A program made the translations under genes and the position numbers. The notes below the pieces were generated by a model. That model was not told the origin of the DNA. It worked only from the letters and a program-made list of their open reading frames with translations, and made no database searches. From JBBROS01 sp965217935 (GTDB taxonomy: Bacteria > Pseudomonadota > Alphaproteobacteria > Acetobacterales > Acetobacteraceae), in the NCBI GenBank assembly GCA_965217935.1, contig OZ244581.1:1550001-1614000 (forward strand): DNA of 64,000 nucleotides, written 5' to 3'. Below, one piece after another: positions 54,717 through 64,000 of the stretch (positions are counted from its first letter, which is position 1; each line of letters begins with the position of its first letter).

Positions 54717-56216
54717 TTGTCTTTGGTTGCGGGCGCCGGCGCCCGGTCAGCGGTGGTGGACCTCGGGTCGAACTCGGTCCGGCTGGTCGTTTTCGAGGGG
54801 CGGGGGCGCAATCCCATCGCCATCTTCAACGAGAAGGCGACGCTGAAGCTGGGCCGCGGGATGCAGGCAAGCGGACGGCTGAACGAGGCGGCGGTCGGGC
54901 AGGCGGTGCGCGTGGTCGGGCGCTATGCCTCGGTCGCGCGGGCGATGGGCGCGGACCCGTTCGAGATCTTGGCAACGGCCGCGGTGCGGGACGCCTCGAA
55001 CGGCCCCGCGTTCGTCGCCGGGCTGGAGCAGCAGATCGCGGCGGCGGGAATGCCGGGGACGCGCATCCGGGTGCTGTCCGGCGAGGAGGAGGCGGCGCTG
55101 TCCTCGGACGGGGTGCTGTGCGGGTTTCCGGGAGCGGACGGCCTGCTGGCCGACATCGGCGGCGGATCGCTCGAACTGGTGCTGCTCGACGCCGGGCAGG
55201 TCCGGGACGCGACGACGCTGCGGCTTGGAGTGATCCGGTTGGCGGAGCGGTCCGGCGGGGACTTGTCCCGGGCGCGGGCGATCGCCGATGGGGATCTGGC
55301 GTCGGTGTTCTGGCTGGACCAGGCGGCGGGGCGGGACCTGTTCCTGGTCGGGGGCGCCTGGCGGGCCTTGGCGCGGGCGCACATGGAGCTGGCCGGCTAT
55401 CCGCTGAACGTGGTGCATCACTACGCCATCGGCGCGGACGCGGCGCGGTCGCTGGCGGCGATGGTGCTGGATGCGCCGAAGAAGGGGCCGGAACGGATGC
55501 CGGGGGTGCCGCGAAGGCGGGCCGAGGACCTGCCTTTCGCGGCGACGGTGCTGCGGCGGCTGCTGCGGCGCTCGGGCGCGCGCCGGGTGGTGTTCAGCGC
55601 CAACGGCATCCGCGAGGGATGGTTCATGGCGCTGGTGCCGCCGGATGTCCGCGAGCAGGACCCGATGCTGGCCGCAGCCGAGGAGATGGGGCTGAGGCTC
55701 GGGCGGGAGCCGGCATTGCCGCCGCACTTGATCGAGTGGACTGCGCCGCTGTTCGAGGGCGAGGGCGGCCAGGCGCGGCGGCTGCGGCAGGCGGCGTGCT
55801 GGCTGTCGGACATCGGCAGCCATGATCATCCGGAATACCGGGCGGACCAGTCGTTCTGGCGGGTGCTGCGCCAACCCGGCGTCGCGCTCGACCATTCGGA
55901 GCGGGCGTTTCTCGCGCTGGCGGTGGCGCTGCGTTACGAGGCGGAGAACGCCGCCCCGTTCCTGCCGGTCGCCCGCGGGCTGCTCGATGAGGCCGCGGCC
56001 GCGCAGGCGACGGTGCTGGGGGCGGCGTTGCGGCTTGCCTACACGGTGTCGGCGGGAACGACGGCGCTGCTTTCGAGTTCGACGCTGCACCTGAACGCCG
56101 GGCGGCTGACGCTGCGGCTCGGCGAGGCCGGGGCATTCGCGGGGGAAGGCGTGGAGCGGCGGCTGGAGCGGGTCGCGGCGGCGATGGGGGTGGACGCGGC
56201 GCTGGACGGGGCGTAA
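54717..56216 (+). CDS. ppx: Ppx/GppA exopolyphosphatase family
   Basis: 499 residues from TTG 54717, preferred over TTG 54711 because GAGGGG lies 6-7 bp upstream. VVDLGSNSVRLVVFE and GLLADIGGGSLEL are the ASKHA phosphate loops, GEEEAALSSDGVLCGF between them; the C-terminal HD-like region has SDIGSHDHPEYRADQSF. Degrades polyphosphate or (p)ppGpp. Confidence 0.93.
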   Translation: MSLVAGAGARSAVVDLGSNSVRLVVFEGRGRNPIAIFNEKATLKLGRGMQASGRLNEAAVGQAVRVVGRYASVARAMGADPFEILATAAVRDASNGPAFVAGLEQQIAAAGMPGTRIRVLSGEEEAALSSDGVLCGFPGADGLLADIGGGSLELVLLDAGQVRDATTLRLGVIRLAERSGGDLSRARAIADGDLASVFWLDQAAGRDLFLVGGAWRALARAHMELAGYPLNVVHHYAIGADAARSLAAMVLDAPKKGPERMPGVPRRRAEDLPFAATVLRRLLRRSGARRVVFSANGIREGWFMALVPPDVREQDPMLAAAEEMGLRLGREPALPPHLIEWTAPLFEGEGGQARRLRQAACWLSDIGSHDHPEYRADQSFWRVLRQPGVALDHSERAFLALAVALRYEAENAAPFLPVARGLLDEAAAAQATVLGAALRLAYTVSAGTTALLSSSTLHLNAGRLTLRLGEAGAFAGEGVERRLERVAAAMGVDAALDGA

Positions 56217-56231
56217 CGGCCACCTCTTTCA

Positions 56232-56311
56232 GGAGCACGCTGGCAAAGCTGCCTGGCCAAACAGAGGTTCGGAGCGCATTTGCCATCCCTGCCGATGCCA
56301 AATGCGCTCCG
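56232..56311 (+). repeat. C-family intergenic palindromic element, copy 7, with a strong stem
   Basis: Conserved half shortened (GCACGCTGGCAAAGCTGCCT then GGCCAAACAGAGGTT), followed by an 18-bp stem, CGGAGCGCATTTGCCATC (56270-56287) with GATGCCAAATGCGCTCCG (56294-56311), one mismatch. The stem sequence differs from other C copies. Lies between the convergent ppx and GGDEF-EAL genes. Confidence 0.78.
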
Positions 56312-56411
56312 GGCGCACCGGCGAACCAGCTCCGCACGGTTCGCAATACAGTTCGCGATATGGCTCGCAATTTGGGCGCCGGCCTGCAGCGTTGCGGCAT
56401 CGCGGCCCCGA

Positions 56412-58876
56412 TCAGGCCGCAGACGCCGCGGCACGCGCCCCCGTGACGTGACCGAAGCTCTCGATCGGAGCAGGCCGGCCCACCAGCCACCCCTGCACCT
56501 CCTCGCACCCGGCGTCCCGCAGCGCCTCAAGCTGCAGCACCGTCTCCACCCCTCCGCCACCACCGGCAAGCCCAACCCGCGCGCCAGGCCCAGCACCGCG
56601 CGCACGATGGCCCGGTCCTGACCGCCCGGCGTTTCGCTGATCCCGGACACGAAGCTGCGGTCGATCTTGAGCTGATCGAACGGGAACGCCCGCAAGGTTG
56701 CCAGCGACGAATACCCGGTGCCGAAATCGTCCAGTGCCACCTGCACGCCGAGCGCCTTCAAACGGCTCAGCGCCGCCAGCACCCGCTCCGGCTCACGGAT
56801 CAGCACGCCCTCCGTCACCTCCAGCATCAGGCGCGAGGGCGCCAGCCCGGAAGACCGGAGCGTCTCCTCCACCAGCAACGCGAACGCCTCGCCCTGTTGC
56901 ACCTGCACCGGCGACACGTTCACCGCCACCCGCAGCGGCGCCGCCCAGCGTGCCGCCTCGCGGCAGGCCCGGTCCAGCACCCAGGCGCCGATGGCCGAGA
57001 TAGCCCCGCACGCCTCCGCGACCGGGATGAACACGTCGGGCGGCACCGGCCCGCGCTCAGGGTGGCGCCAACGCAGCAGCACCTCGAACCCCGTGACGCC
57101 GCCACCGCCCGCGGCCGACAGCGGCTGCCAGGCCAGCGCGAACTCGCCGCGCCCGGCCGCCTGGTGCAGGTCGTGCTCCAGCGCCCGGCGCTCGCGCAAC
57201 TCGTGGTCCATCTCCGGCCGGAAGAAAGCCGCGCGGTTCTTGCCCGCCCACTTCGCCCGGTAAAGCGCCGTGTCGGCGTTGTGCAGCAGCGTCTCCGCAT
57301 CGTCGCCGTCCGCGGGGAACTGCGCGATGCCGATCGAGGTCGTCACGTTGCTCGGCGCCTCGCCGGCGCCGAGGCCGTAGGGTTCGGCCAGCGCCTCCAC
57401 CAGCCGGTCGGCCAGCGCGCGCGCCATATCGGGCTGGACATGGTCGGCCTGCAGCACGACGAACTCGTCGCCGCCGATTCGCGCTACCGTGTCGGTCTCG
57501 CGCACGCACCGGCTCAGCCTCGCCGCCACTTCGCGCAGCAGCCGGTCGCCCGCAGCGTGGCCGCGCAGGTCGTTCACCGCCTTGAAGCCGTCAAGGTCGA
57601 GGCAGAGCATCGCCAGCGTGCCGCCCGTGCGCCGGGCCCGGGCGATCGCCTCGATGGCGCGCTCTTGCAGCAGCGACCGGTTGGCCAAGCCCGTCAGAGC
57701 GTCATGGTGCGCCAGCCGGTAGATCCGCTCCGCGGCCAACCGGTGCTCGGTCACGTCCTGGCACACCCCGCGCACCGCGACGGCACGGCCCGAAGCGTCC
57801 GTCTCAATCTGAGTCTCGGCCCAGAACCAGGCAACGCTGCCGTCTTCGCGCAGCGCCCGCCACTCATGCTCCTCCACCGGCTCAGACGTCGCCGCGCGAG
57901 CGAGCGCGGCCGCCGTTGACGCCCGGTCGTCAGGATGAATGCGCTTAAGCAGGTTCTCGTGCGTCGGCTCGAACGTCCGCGGATCGGTCCCGAGCAGTCG
58001 GTGCAGCTCATCCGACAGCGCCAGCGTGCCCTCGACCAGATCGCGCCTCCAGGTGCCGATCCGCGCCACCCGGTGCGCATCGCGCAGCTCGGCCGCGTGC
58101 GCCGCGGCGGCCAGGGCCGCCTCTTCCCGCTCGCGCGCGCGGGACAGCGCCTCCCCGGCCTGCTCGCTCGCGCGCTGGGCCAGCTCGTCGCGCCGGATGC
58201 CTTCGCGCTCATTCAGCAAGTAAGTCCGCCGCTGTTGCCGCTCGAGGCGGTGGTTCGCGAGCAGGGTGAACCCGCAGATTGCCACGATCGAGCCGAAGAT
58301 CATGCTTTTGACGTCCGGATTGGCGCCGTCAAACAGCCAGAAGTCGGCGGCGCTGCAAAGCACCGTGAATACCGATGCCGGCAACGCGAAGCGCAGACGA
58401 ACCGCCGCGACGACGTTGATGTAGAGCAAAGTCAGTATTGGGCAGTATCGAAAGAATATGCCGTTCGGATGATTGCTCGCTTGATAGACAACGATGGCCG
58501 CAATGAGACTGAGCAATGCCGCGCCGACCTGGGTTATTTCACGCCAGAACGCCGGCGGCTCCCTCCGGACGTAAACCATGACCGCCAGCAGCACGGGCGT
58601 CACCAACCCGAACTGTGCTGCAAATGCCCGCCAGGCGATATCCGGAAGCAAGCTGAAGTAATTGAAGATAAAGCTGTCGGACAGCAGCAGGCCAACCATT
58701 CCATACCACACGAAAACCCGGCACCGCTCCGGTCCGGTCTCATGCTCGAACTGCGCTTCCAGCGCAGCGGGGAACCGCAGGCGCAACCCTCTGCCGTTCA
58801 AAGCAGCATCGATCAGGGACGCACGGTCCTCTCCGTCAGGACTGCCGTTCCGATCAAGGCAGGCTTTGAACATCAT
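56412..58876 (-). CDS. Membrane GGDEF-EAL protein with PAS domain, frameshifted near the end of EAL
   Basis: From ATG 58876: membrane region (about residues 50-210), coiled linker, PAS/PAC (about 260-385; GVCQDVTEHRLAAE), GGDEF (RIGGDEFVVL intact) and EAL (GFEVLLRW, DDFGTGYSSLATL, QLKIDRSFV). After GLPVVAEG the frame goes wrong at the C-run 56549-56552; one extra base restores VETVLQLEALRDAGCEEVQG and a normal end at 56412. As sequenced, the frame runs on to 56039 into ppx antisense. Cyclase activity could remain; phosphodiesterase activity is doubtful. Confidence 0.85.
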
Positions 58877-59087
58877 ACCATCCCTGTATCCCGCCGCTCC
58901 CGTATCGGAGCGGTCTCGAACACAAGGTAACCGCCAATCCTTAACGCCGTCCGAACATTCTCGCAGGACTAAGTTCATGTTTCATATGAAACCGTCAGTA
59001 TAGACACCGGCCTCCAAGAGTGGTTTTGCAAAACTTGTCGATACCGCGCCAACTCGCCAACCGCCCCCGCAAGGCAGCGGCCGCCCG

Positions 59088-60191
59088 TCACCCCGCCGTC
59101 TGCGGCGCCAGCTCCTCCACCCGCGGGTCCTCCCCGCCCAGCCAATCCGCGTGCTTGGCCGTGGTGTCGAAATGCGCGCTCGTCTTGAACAGCTCATAGT
59201 CGCCGCCCGACGCCGCCTGCGCGCTCCGGGCCAGGATCGCCGCCACCGCCTGCTCGTCCATCGGCTTGAACGTCCGCGTCGCCTCCAGCGCCTGGTCGAG
59301 CGCCCGGTCGTCGTCGATCCCGGTGATCACCACGGCCGTGGGCAGGTTCAGCGCGTAGTGCAGGCACTCCATCGGCTTGACAGCCCCGCTCTTCAGGATC
59401 ACCCCGTCCGCGCCGCCGAACGCCTTCATCGTCATCACCCCGATGCCCTGCCCGATCGCCGCCGGCATCGCCAGCCGCGCGAAGCTGCGGAAATGCGCGT
59501 CCATCAAGTTGCTCGGCATCAGCGCCGTGTCGAACTGGAACCCGTGCTTGCGCGCCACCTCCATCATGTAGACATGGATCGCCGGGTCCTTGTGCCCGGT
59601 GAAGCCGATGTAGCGGATCTTGCCCGCTTTCTGCGCCTCGGTCGCCGCCTCGAGCGCGCCGCCCTTCTTGAAGATCCGGTCCGGATCGTCGTAGCGCAGG
59701 ATCTCGTGGAACTGCCAAAGGTCGATCCGGTCGGTCTTGAGCCGCGTCAACGACTCCTCCAATTGCGCGTTCGCCGCCTCCTTGGTGCGCCCGTCCACCT
59801 TGGTCATCAGGAACACCTTGTCGCGGTAGCCGCCCTGCGACAGCGCCGTGCCCATCCGCTTCTCGCTCCGGCCCTCGTTGTAGTCCCACGAGTTGTCCAT
59901 GAACGTGATGCCGTGGTCGACCGCCGCGTGGCACAGCCGGATCGACTCCGCCTCCGAGATCGCGGGCTTGGCAAAATGCGACCCCCCGAACCCGATCGCC
60001 GACACCCGCTCCGGGATGCGTCCCAGCGTGCGGTACAGCATGTCCCCCCGCCGCTCGCCCACGTCGGTCAGCTTCGGCAGCGGCGGCAACGGCCCCGCCG
60101 GCTTGCCGATCGCCGCCCATGCCTGGCCCGCGCCCGCCGCGGCCAGCCCGCCGGCCGCCACGGCGCCCTTGAACAGGTTCCTGCGCTCCAT
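59088..60191 (-). CDS. Tat-exported aldo/keto reductase
   Basis: 367 residues from ATG 60191. MERRNLFKGAVAAGGLAAAG is a Tat signal. AKR tetrad residues appear as FMDNSWDYNEGRSE (Asp, Tyr), FLMTKVDGR (Lys) and QFHEILRYDD (His); GGSHFAKP and YIGFTGHKDP follow the YeaE/TAS-like group. Periplasmic aldo/keto reductases are uncommon because NADPH is cytosolic. Divergent from the lar operon; the gene at its far end is a paralogue. Confidence 0.88.
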   Translation of the reverse strand: MERRNLFKGAVAAGGLAAAGAGQAWAAIGKPAGPLPPLPKLTDVGERRGDMLYRTLGRIPERVSAIGFGGSHFAKPAISEAESIRLCHAAVDHGITFMDNSWDYNEGRSEKRMGTALSQGGYRDKVFLMTKVDGRTKEAANAQLEESLTRLKTDRIDLWQFHEILRYDDPDRIFKKGGALEAATEAQKAGKIRYIGFTGHKDPAIHVYMMEVARKHGFQFDTALMPSNLMDAHFRSFARLAMPAAIGQGIGVMTMKAFGGADGVILKSGAVKPMECLHYALNLPTAVVITGIDDDRALDQALEATRTFKPMDEQAVAAILARSAQAASGGDYELFKTSAHFDTTAKHADWLGGEDPRVEELAPQTAG

Positions 60192-60328
60192 CCCATCGCT
60201 CCTCGCTTGATGACGGCCAGCTAAGCCCTCACCGTCCGGCGCGACAAATCGCAAAGCCGTGCGCGCCCCGGCGCCCGCGAACCCTTGCGCGGCCCGAGGC
60301 GTTGTGCAGCATACTCCGGAGCGCCACG

Positions 60329-61543
60329 ATGCAGCACATCCACCTCCATCCTCTCGGCGGCATCGCCGGCGACATGTTCGTCGCCTGCCTGCTCGACGCC
60401 TTTCCCCGGCACGCAGCCGCCGCCATGCAGTCGGCACGGGATCTGGCCTCCGTGGAGTGCGCCTTCGCGCCGCACGACGATGGCACTCTCACCGGCAGCC
60501 GCTTCACCGTCAGCCCGCACGCGCACCCGGCGCACGACCATCACCATGCCGCCTGGCGCGACATCCGCGCCCGCCTGCACGCCTCCGCCCTGGCGCCCGC
60601 CGTGCGGGACCACGCCATCGGCATCTTCGCAACACTCGCCGAGGCCGAGGGACAGGTCCACGGCTGTTGCCCGGACGACGTCGCCTTCCACGAGGTCGGC
60701 GCCGCCGACTCCATCGCCGACATCGTCGCCGCTGCGTTCCTGATCGACGCCGTCGGCCCGGCCACCTGGTCGGTCGCTTCCCTCCCCCTCGGCAGCGGCA
60801 CGGTCCATACCGCGCACGGAACCATGCCCGTCCCCGCCCCCGCGACCGCCCTGCTGCTGCGCGGCTTCGCCGTCCACGACGACGGCATCCCGGGCGAGCG
60901 CGTGACCCCGACCGGGGCGGCCATTCTGCGCCATCTCGGCTGCGCCGCCCCCATCCCGGCCCAGGCAACCCTCCGCCACGCCGGCTACGGCTTCGGCGCC
61001 CGCCGCCTGCCCGGCCTCAGCAACTGCCTCCGTGCCCTCGTGTTCGAAACCGGGCCGATCGCCGCCCTCCCCGGCCACCGCGAGCTCGCCGTCGTCAGCT
61101 TCGAGGTGGACGACCAATCCGGCGAGGAGTTGGCCGCGGGCCTCGACCGTATCCGCGCCGCGCCGGGTATCCACGACATCGTCCAGGTGCCGGCCTTCGG
61201 CAAGAAGTCGCGCCTGGCCGTCCAGGTCCAGGTGCTCGCCGCCCCCGACGCGCTCGAGGCCGCCGTGGACGCCTGCTTTCGCGAGACCACCACCATCGGC
61301 CTGCGCACCCATCTGGTCCAGGGCCGCGCCCTGCCCCGCCGCTTCGAGACCGTCGAGGTCGAAGGCCACCCCCTGACGGTGAAGCTGGTCGAGCGTCCGG
61401 CCCCGGGCGGCGCGGTCCTCACCGGCAAGGCGGAAGCCGACCACCTCCAGGCCGTCCCTTCCCACGCCGCCCGCACCCGCCTCCGCCGCGACGCCGAGCG
61501 CCTGGCCCTGGCCTTGGCGCGTGAACCGGACGGCGCCGCATGA
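60329..61543 (+). CDS. larC: Nickel-pincer cofactor biosynthesis protein LarC
   Basis: 404 residues, single intact chain. MQHIHLHPLGGIAGDMFVAC, HEVGAADSIADIV, GTVHTAHGTMPVPAPATALL and PTGAAILRHLG are LarC signatures; the His-rich segment HAHPAHDHHHAAW (about 65-77) suits nickel handling. Inserts nickel into the pincer nucleotide. In some bacteria larC is split by a programmed frameshift; here it is not. Confidence 0.93.
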   Translation: MQHIHLHPLGGIAGDMFVACLLDAFPRHAAAAMQSARDLASVECAFAPHDDGTLTGSRFTVSPHAHPAHDHHHAAWRDIRARLHASALAPAVRDHAIGIFATLAEAEGQVHGCCPDDVAFHEVGAADSIADIVAAAFLIDAVGPATWSVASLPLGSGTVHTAHGTMPVPAPATALLLRGFAVHDDGIPGERVTPTGAAILRHLGCAAPIPAQATLRHAGYGFGARRLPGLSNCLRALVFETGPIAALPGHRELAVVSFEVDDQSGEELAAGLDRIRAAPGIHDIVQVPAFGKKSRLAVQVQVLAAPDALEAAVDACFRETTTIGLRTHLVQGRALPRRFETVEVEGHPLTVKLVERPAPGGAVLTGKAEADHLQAVPSHAARTRLRRDAERLALALAREPDGAA

Positions 61544-62325
61544 CCGCCCTCGCCCGCCTCCACGCCGCGCTCGACGGCATGGGACCGCTCGCCATCGCCG
61601 TCAGCGGCGGCATCGACAGCCTGACCCTCTCCGTTGCCGCGCACCGCCGCGCGCCGGGCCAGGCGACGATGCACCACGCCACCTCCCCCGCCGTGCCGCC
61701 CGAGGCGACCGCGCGCACCCGCGCCCTGGCCGCCGCCGAGGGCTGGGCGCTCGACGTGTTCGACGCCGGCGAGTTTGCCGACCCCTCCTACCGCGCCAAC
61801 CCGGTCAACCGCTGCTTCTTCTGCAAAACCAGCCTCTACGGCGCCGTCGCCGCCCGCACGGCCAGGCAGATCGTCTCCGGCACGAACACCGACGATCTCG
61901 GCGACTACCGCCCGGGCCTCGACGCGGCGGGCAACCACGGCGTCCGCCATCCCTACGTCGAGGCCGGCATCGACAAGCCCGACGTCCGCCTGCTCGCCGC
62001 CGGGCTGGGCCTCGGCGCGCTGTCCGAGCTGCCGTCCTCGCCGTGCCTGGCCAGCCGGGTCGAGACCGGCCTGCGCATCGAGCCGTCCGTCCTCGCCCTG
62101 GTCCACGCCGCCGAGACCCTCGTGGCCAGCCGCCTCGCCCCCCGCACCGTCCGCTGCCGCATCCGCGCCCGCGGCGTCGTCATCGAGCTTGACCCGGCCG
62201 CCCTCGTAGCCGCCGATACTGTGCGGGCCGACGTGCAGGCCCTGGCAACCCGAGCCGGCTTCGCCGCCCCGGTCGCCTTCGCCCCCTACAAGACCGGCAG
62301 CGCCTTCCTGCACGCCCCGGCATGA
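61540..62325 (+). CDS. larE: ATP-dependent sacrificial sulfur transferase LarE
   Basis: 261 residues. PP-loop AVSGGIDSLTLS, NRCFFCKTSLYG, SGTNTDDLGDYRPGL and SSPCLASRVETG; the Cys in CLASR corresponds to the sacrificial sulfur donor of L. plantarum LarE. Supplies sulfur to the pincer nucleotide. ATGA overlaps with larC and larB. Confidence 0.94.
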   Translation: MTALARLHAALDGMGPLAIAVSGGIDSLTLSVAAHRRAPGQATMHHATSPAVPPEATARTRALAAAEGWALDVFDAGEFADPSYRANPVNRCFFCKTSLYGAVAARTARQIVSGTNTDDLGDYRPGLDAAGNHGVRHPYVEAGIDKPDVRLLAAGLGLGALSELPSSPCLASRVETGLRIEPSVLALVHAAETLVASRLAPRTVRCRIRARGVVIELDPAALVAADTVRADVQALATRAGFAAPVAFAPYKTGSAFLHAPA

Positions 62326-62996
62326 CCGACGGACCCGACTTCGTGCTCGACGAGGCCCGCACCGCCCGCATCGGCTTCGGCGAGGCCGTGTTCTGCGCCG
62401 GCAAGTCCGCCGCCCAGATCGCCGCCATCCTTGATAGTACTCACACCCCACTGCTGCTCACCCGGCTCGCCCCGGACAAGTTCGCCGCGCTGCCGCTCGC
62501 CCAGCAGCGCGCGCTCGATTACGACCCGGTCTCGGCCACCGCCTTCTCCGGCCCGCCGCTCCCGCTTTTCGGCCCGGCCCGGATCGCCGTCGTCACCGCC
62601 GGCACCTCGGACGTGCCGGTCGCCCAGGAAGCGGTCCGCACCCTGGCGTTCCAGGGCCAGGAGGCCAGCCTGATCGCCGACGTGGGGGTGGCCGGGCTGT
62701 GGCGGCTGATGCGCCGGGTGGAGGAGCTGCGGCGCATGAGGGTGGTGATCGTCGCCGCGGGCATGGACGCGGCCCTTCCCAGCGTGGTCGGCGGCCTGAT
62801 CGGCGGCGTGATCATCGCGGTGCCGACCTCGGTCGGCTACGGCGTGGCGGCGGGCGGGCACGCGGCCCTGAACGCCATCTTGGCGAGTTGCGCCCCCGGC
62901 GTCCTCGCCGTCAACATCGACAACGGCTACGGCGCGGCCTGCGCCGCCCTGCGCGTCCTGGGGCCTGCCCCGGACCAATCCGATAGGAGCACATGA
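62322..62996 (+). CDS. larB: Pyridinium-3,5-biscarboxylate mononucleotide synthase LarB
   Basis: 224 residues, PurE-like fold. GFGEAVFCAGKSAAQI, VVTAGTSDVPVAQEAVRTL, VAAGMDAALPSVVGGLI and AVPTSVGYG are LarB hallmarks. First enzyme of nickel-pincer nucleotide synthesis. larA (the user enzyme) is not in the window. Its stop overlaps the next gene (TGATG). Confidence 0.94.
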   Translation: MTDGPDFVLDEARTARIGFGEAVFCAGKSAAQIAAILDSTHTPLLLTRLAPDKFAALPLAQQRALDYDPVSATAFSGPPLPLFGPARIAVVTAGTSDVPVAQEAVRTLAFQGQEASLIADVGVAGLWRLMRRVEELRRMRVVIVAAGMDAALPSVVGGLIGGVIIAVPTSVGYGVAAGGHAALNAILASCAPGVLAVNIDNGYGAACAALRVLGPAPDQSDRST

Positions 62997-64000
62997 TGGA
63001 ACGACGCGACCTGATGAAAGCGGCCGCCGCCGCCGCGATCGCCACCCCCGCCTTCGCCGAAACTGCGAAGGAGATCGTCAGCCAGACCAGCCAGGGCGGC
63101 GCCGACAAGCCTGCCGGCCCCGTCACTTCGAAGCTGGCGCAGAACCCGGAGATGAAATACCGCCCGCTCGGCACGACCGGCGAGGTCGTCTCCATCATCG
63201 GCGTCGGCGGCTTCCACCTCGCCAAGCCCGGCGGCCCCACCAGCGACGTGGCGATCCGGATCGTGCACGAGGCGATCGGGGCCGGCATTACCTTCTTCGA
63301 CAACTGCTGGGACTACAACGGCGGCGAAAGCGAGATCCGGCTCGGCAAGGCGCTGGCCGGCGGCTACCGCGACCGCGTGTTCCTGATGACCAAGATCGAT
63401 GGCCGCACCGCCGAAGCGGCGATGAAGCAACTGGACGAGTCGCTCAAGCGGCTGCAAACCGACCATCTGGATCTGCTGCAATTCCACGAGATCATCCGCA
63501 TGGACGACCCGGAGAAAGTCTTCGCCCCGAATGGCGCGCTGGAGGCGGTGCTGAAGGCCCGCGAGCAAGGCAAGCTGCGCTACATCGGCTTCACCGGCCA
63601 CAAGAGCCCGGCCATCCACAAGCACATGTTCGAAGTGGCCGACCAACACGGTTTTCACTTCGACACCGTGCAGATGCCGCTCAACGTCATGGACGCGCAT
63701 TACGACAGCTTCGAGCAGATCGTCCTGCCGATCGCCCTCCGGCATGGAACCGGCGTGCTGGGCATGAAGGCGTTCGGCGACCCGTTCATCCTGCAGAGCA
63801 ACGTCGCCCCCCCGATCCAACTGCTGCAGTACCCGCTCAGCCTGCCGGTCGCGCTGCAAGTGACCGGCATCGACAGCCTGCCGATCTTGCGGCAGGCCCT
63901 GGACGCGGTGCGCTTCCTCGATGCATTCAAGCCGGAGATGCGCGAGGCCCTGCTGGCCAAGACCGCGCCGGTCGCGCGCGACGGCAGCACGGAGCGTTAC
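62996..64000 (+). CDS. Tat-exported aldo/keto reductase, cut by window edge
   Basis: 335 codons visible, no stop before 64000. MERRDLMKAAAAAAIATPAF is a Tat signal. Same tetrad motifs as the protein at 59088: FFDNCWDYNGGESE, FLMTKIDGR, QFHEIIRMDD, and YIGFTGHKSP. Translationally coupled to larB, so expressed with the nickel-pincer pathway. The two reductases are clear paralogues. Confidence 0.88.
   Translation, partial: MERRDLMKAAAAAAIATPAFAETAKEIVSQTSQGGADKPAGPVTSKLAQNPEMKYRPLGTTGEVVSIIGVGGFHLAKPGGPTSDVAIRIVHEAIGAGITFFDNCWDYNGGESEIRLGKALAGGYRDRVFLMTKIDGRTAEAAMKQLDESLKRLQTDHLDLLQFHEIIRMDDPEKVFAPNGALEAVLKAREQGKLRYIGFTGHKSPAIHKHMFEVADQHGFHFDTVQMPLNVMDAHYDSFEQIVLPIALRHGTGVLGMKAFGDPFILQSNVAPPIQLLQYPLSLPVALQVTGIDSLPILRQALDAVRFLDAFKPEMREALLAKTAPVARDGSTERY

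Overview
The window is GC-rich DNA (about 65-70% by eye) from an alphaproteobacterium, most likely Rhodospirillales and perhaps Acetobacteraceae. Supporting genes are an alpha-type SspB, a 51-residue aa3 oxidase subunit IV, an Hda/ppk/ppx neighbourhood, a class I fumarase and PEP-CTERM surface proteins. The lineage is inferred from gene content only. I saw no rRNA, tRNA, CRISPR array, integrase or transposase.

Layout. 1-669 is the 5' part of glmM. 830-5631 (minus) is a molybdenum hydroxylase operon (iron-sulfur, molybdopterin and FAD subunits) followed by an HpxZ/AtzH-like protein and an RraA-like protein. 5880-7034 is a glycosyltransferase-GtrA fusion flanked by two 107-bp inverted repeats. 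7307-14784 (minus) is a peptide/nickel-type ABC importer operon with two Tat-exported binding proteins and a small coiled-coil protein between its two ATPases. 15005-23376 (plus) holds a second glycosyltransferase, an AT-richer two-nuclease cassette (RusA-like plus a PD-ExK/HEPN-like protein), mepA, an MFS transporter, an orphan molybdopterin subunit and two tandem PEP-CTERM proteins. 23426-28975 holds a carrier, an SDR, an ACAD10/11-like kinase and a CoA-transferase, with gene remnants between. 28976-30135 is a decayed segment with repeats and a brnA antitoxin whose brnT partner is broken.

30136-43500 is mostly housekeeping: sspB, fumarase, the queuosine operon (VUT transporter, queA, tgt, queF) with queG further on, a YedY-like molybdoenzyme with its cytochrome b, a uracil-DNA glycosylase, thpR and tesA. 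43493-46689 is the ABC pair ybbA-ybbP, divergent from tesA. Then come a Bax-inhibitor-1 protein, the oxidase subunit IV, purN-purM, and the run pgsA-like, AI-2E, hda, ppk, ppx. The right end has a frameshifted GGDEF-EAL protein, a Tat-exported aldo/keto reductase, and a divergent larC-larE-larB operon (nickel-pincer cofactor) running into a second Tat-exported aldo/keto reductase cut by the window edge.

The most unusual layer is a set of dispersed intergenic palindromes, named here A, B, C and D. A and B often form one 107-bp unit. Stem arms differ between copies but stay complementary, which suggests that structure is conserved rather than sequence. The repeats sit in convergent gaps, flank the glycosyltransferase gene, lie beside several decayed genes and have been read into the 3' end of a PEP-CTERM gene. 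The other lead is the RusA/PD-ExK-HEPN pair, a possible genome-defence module.
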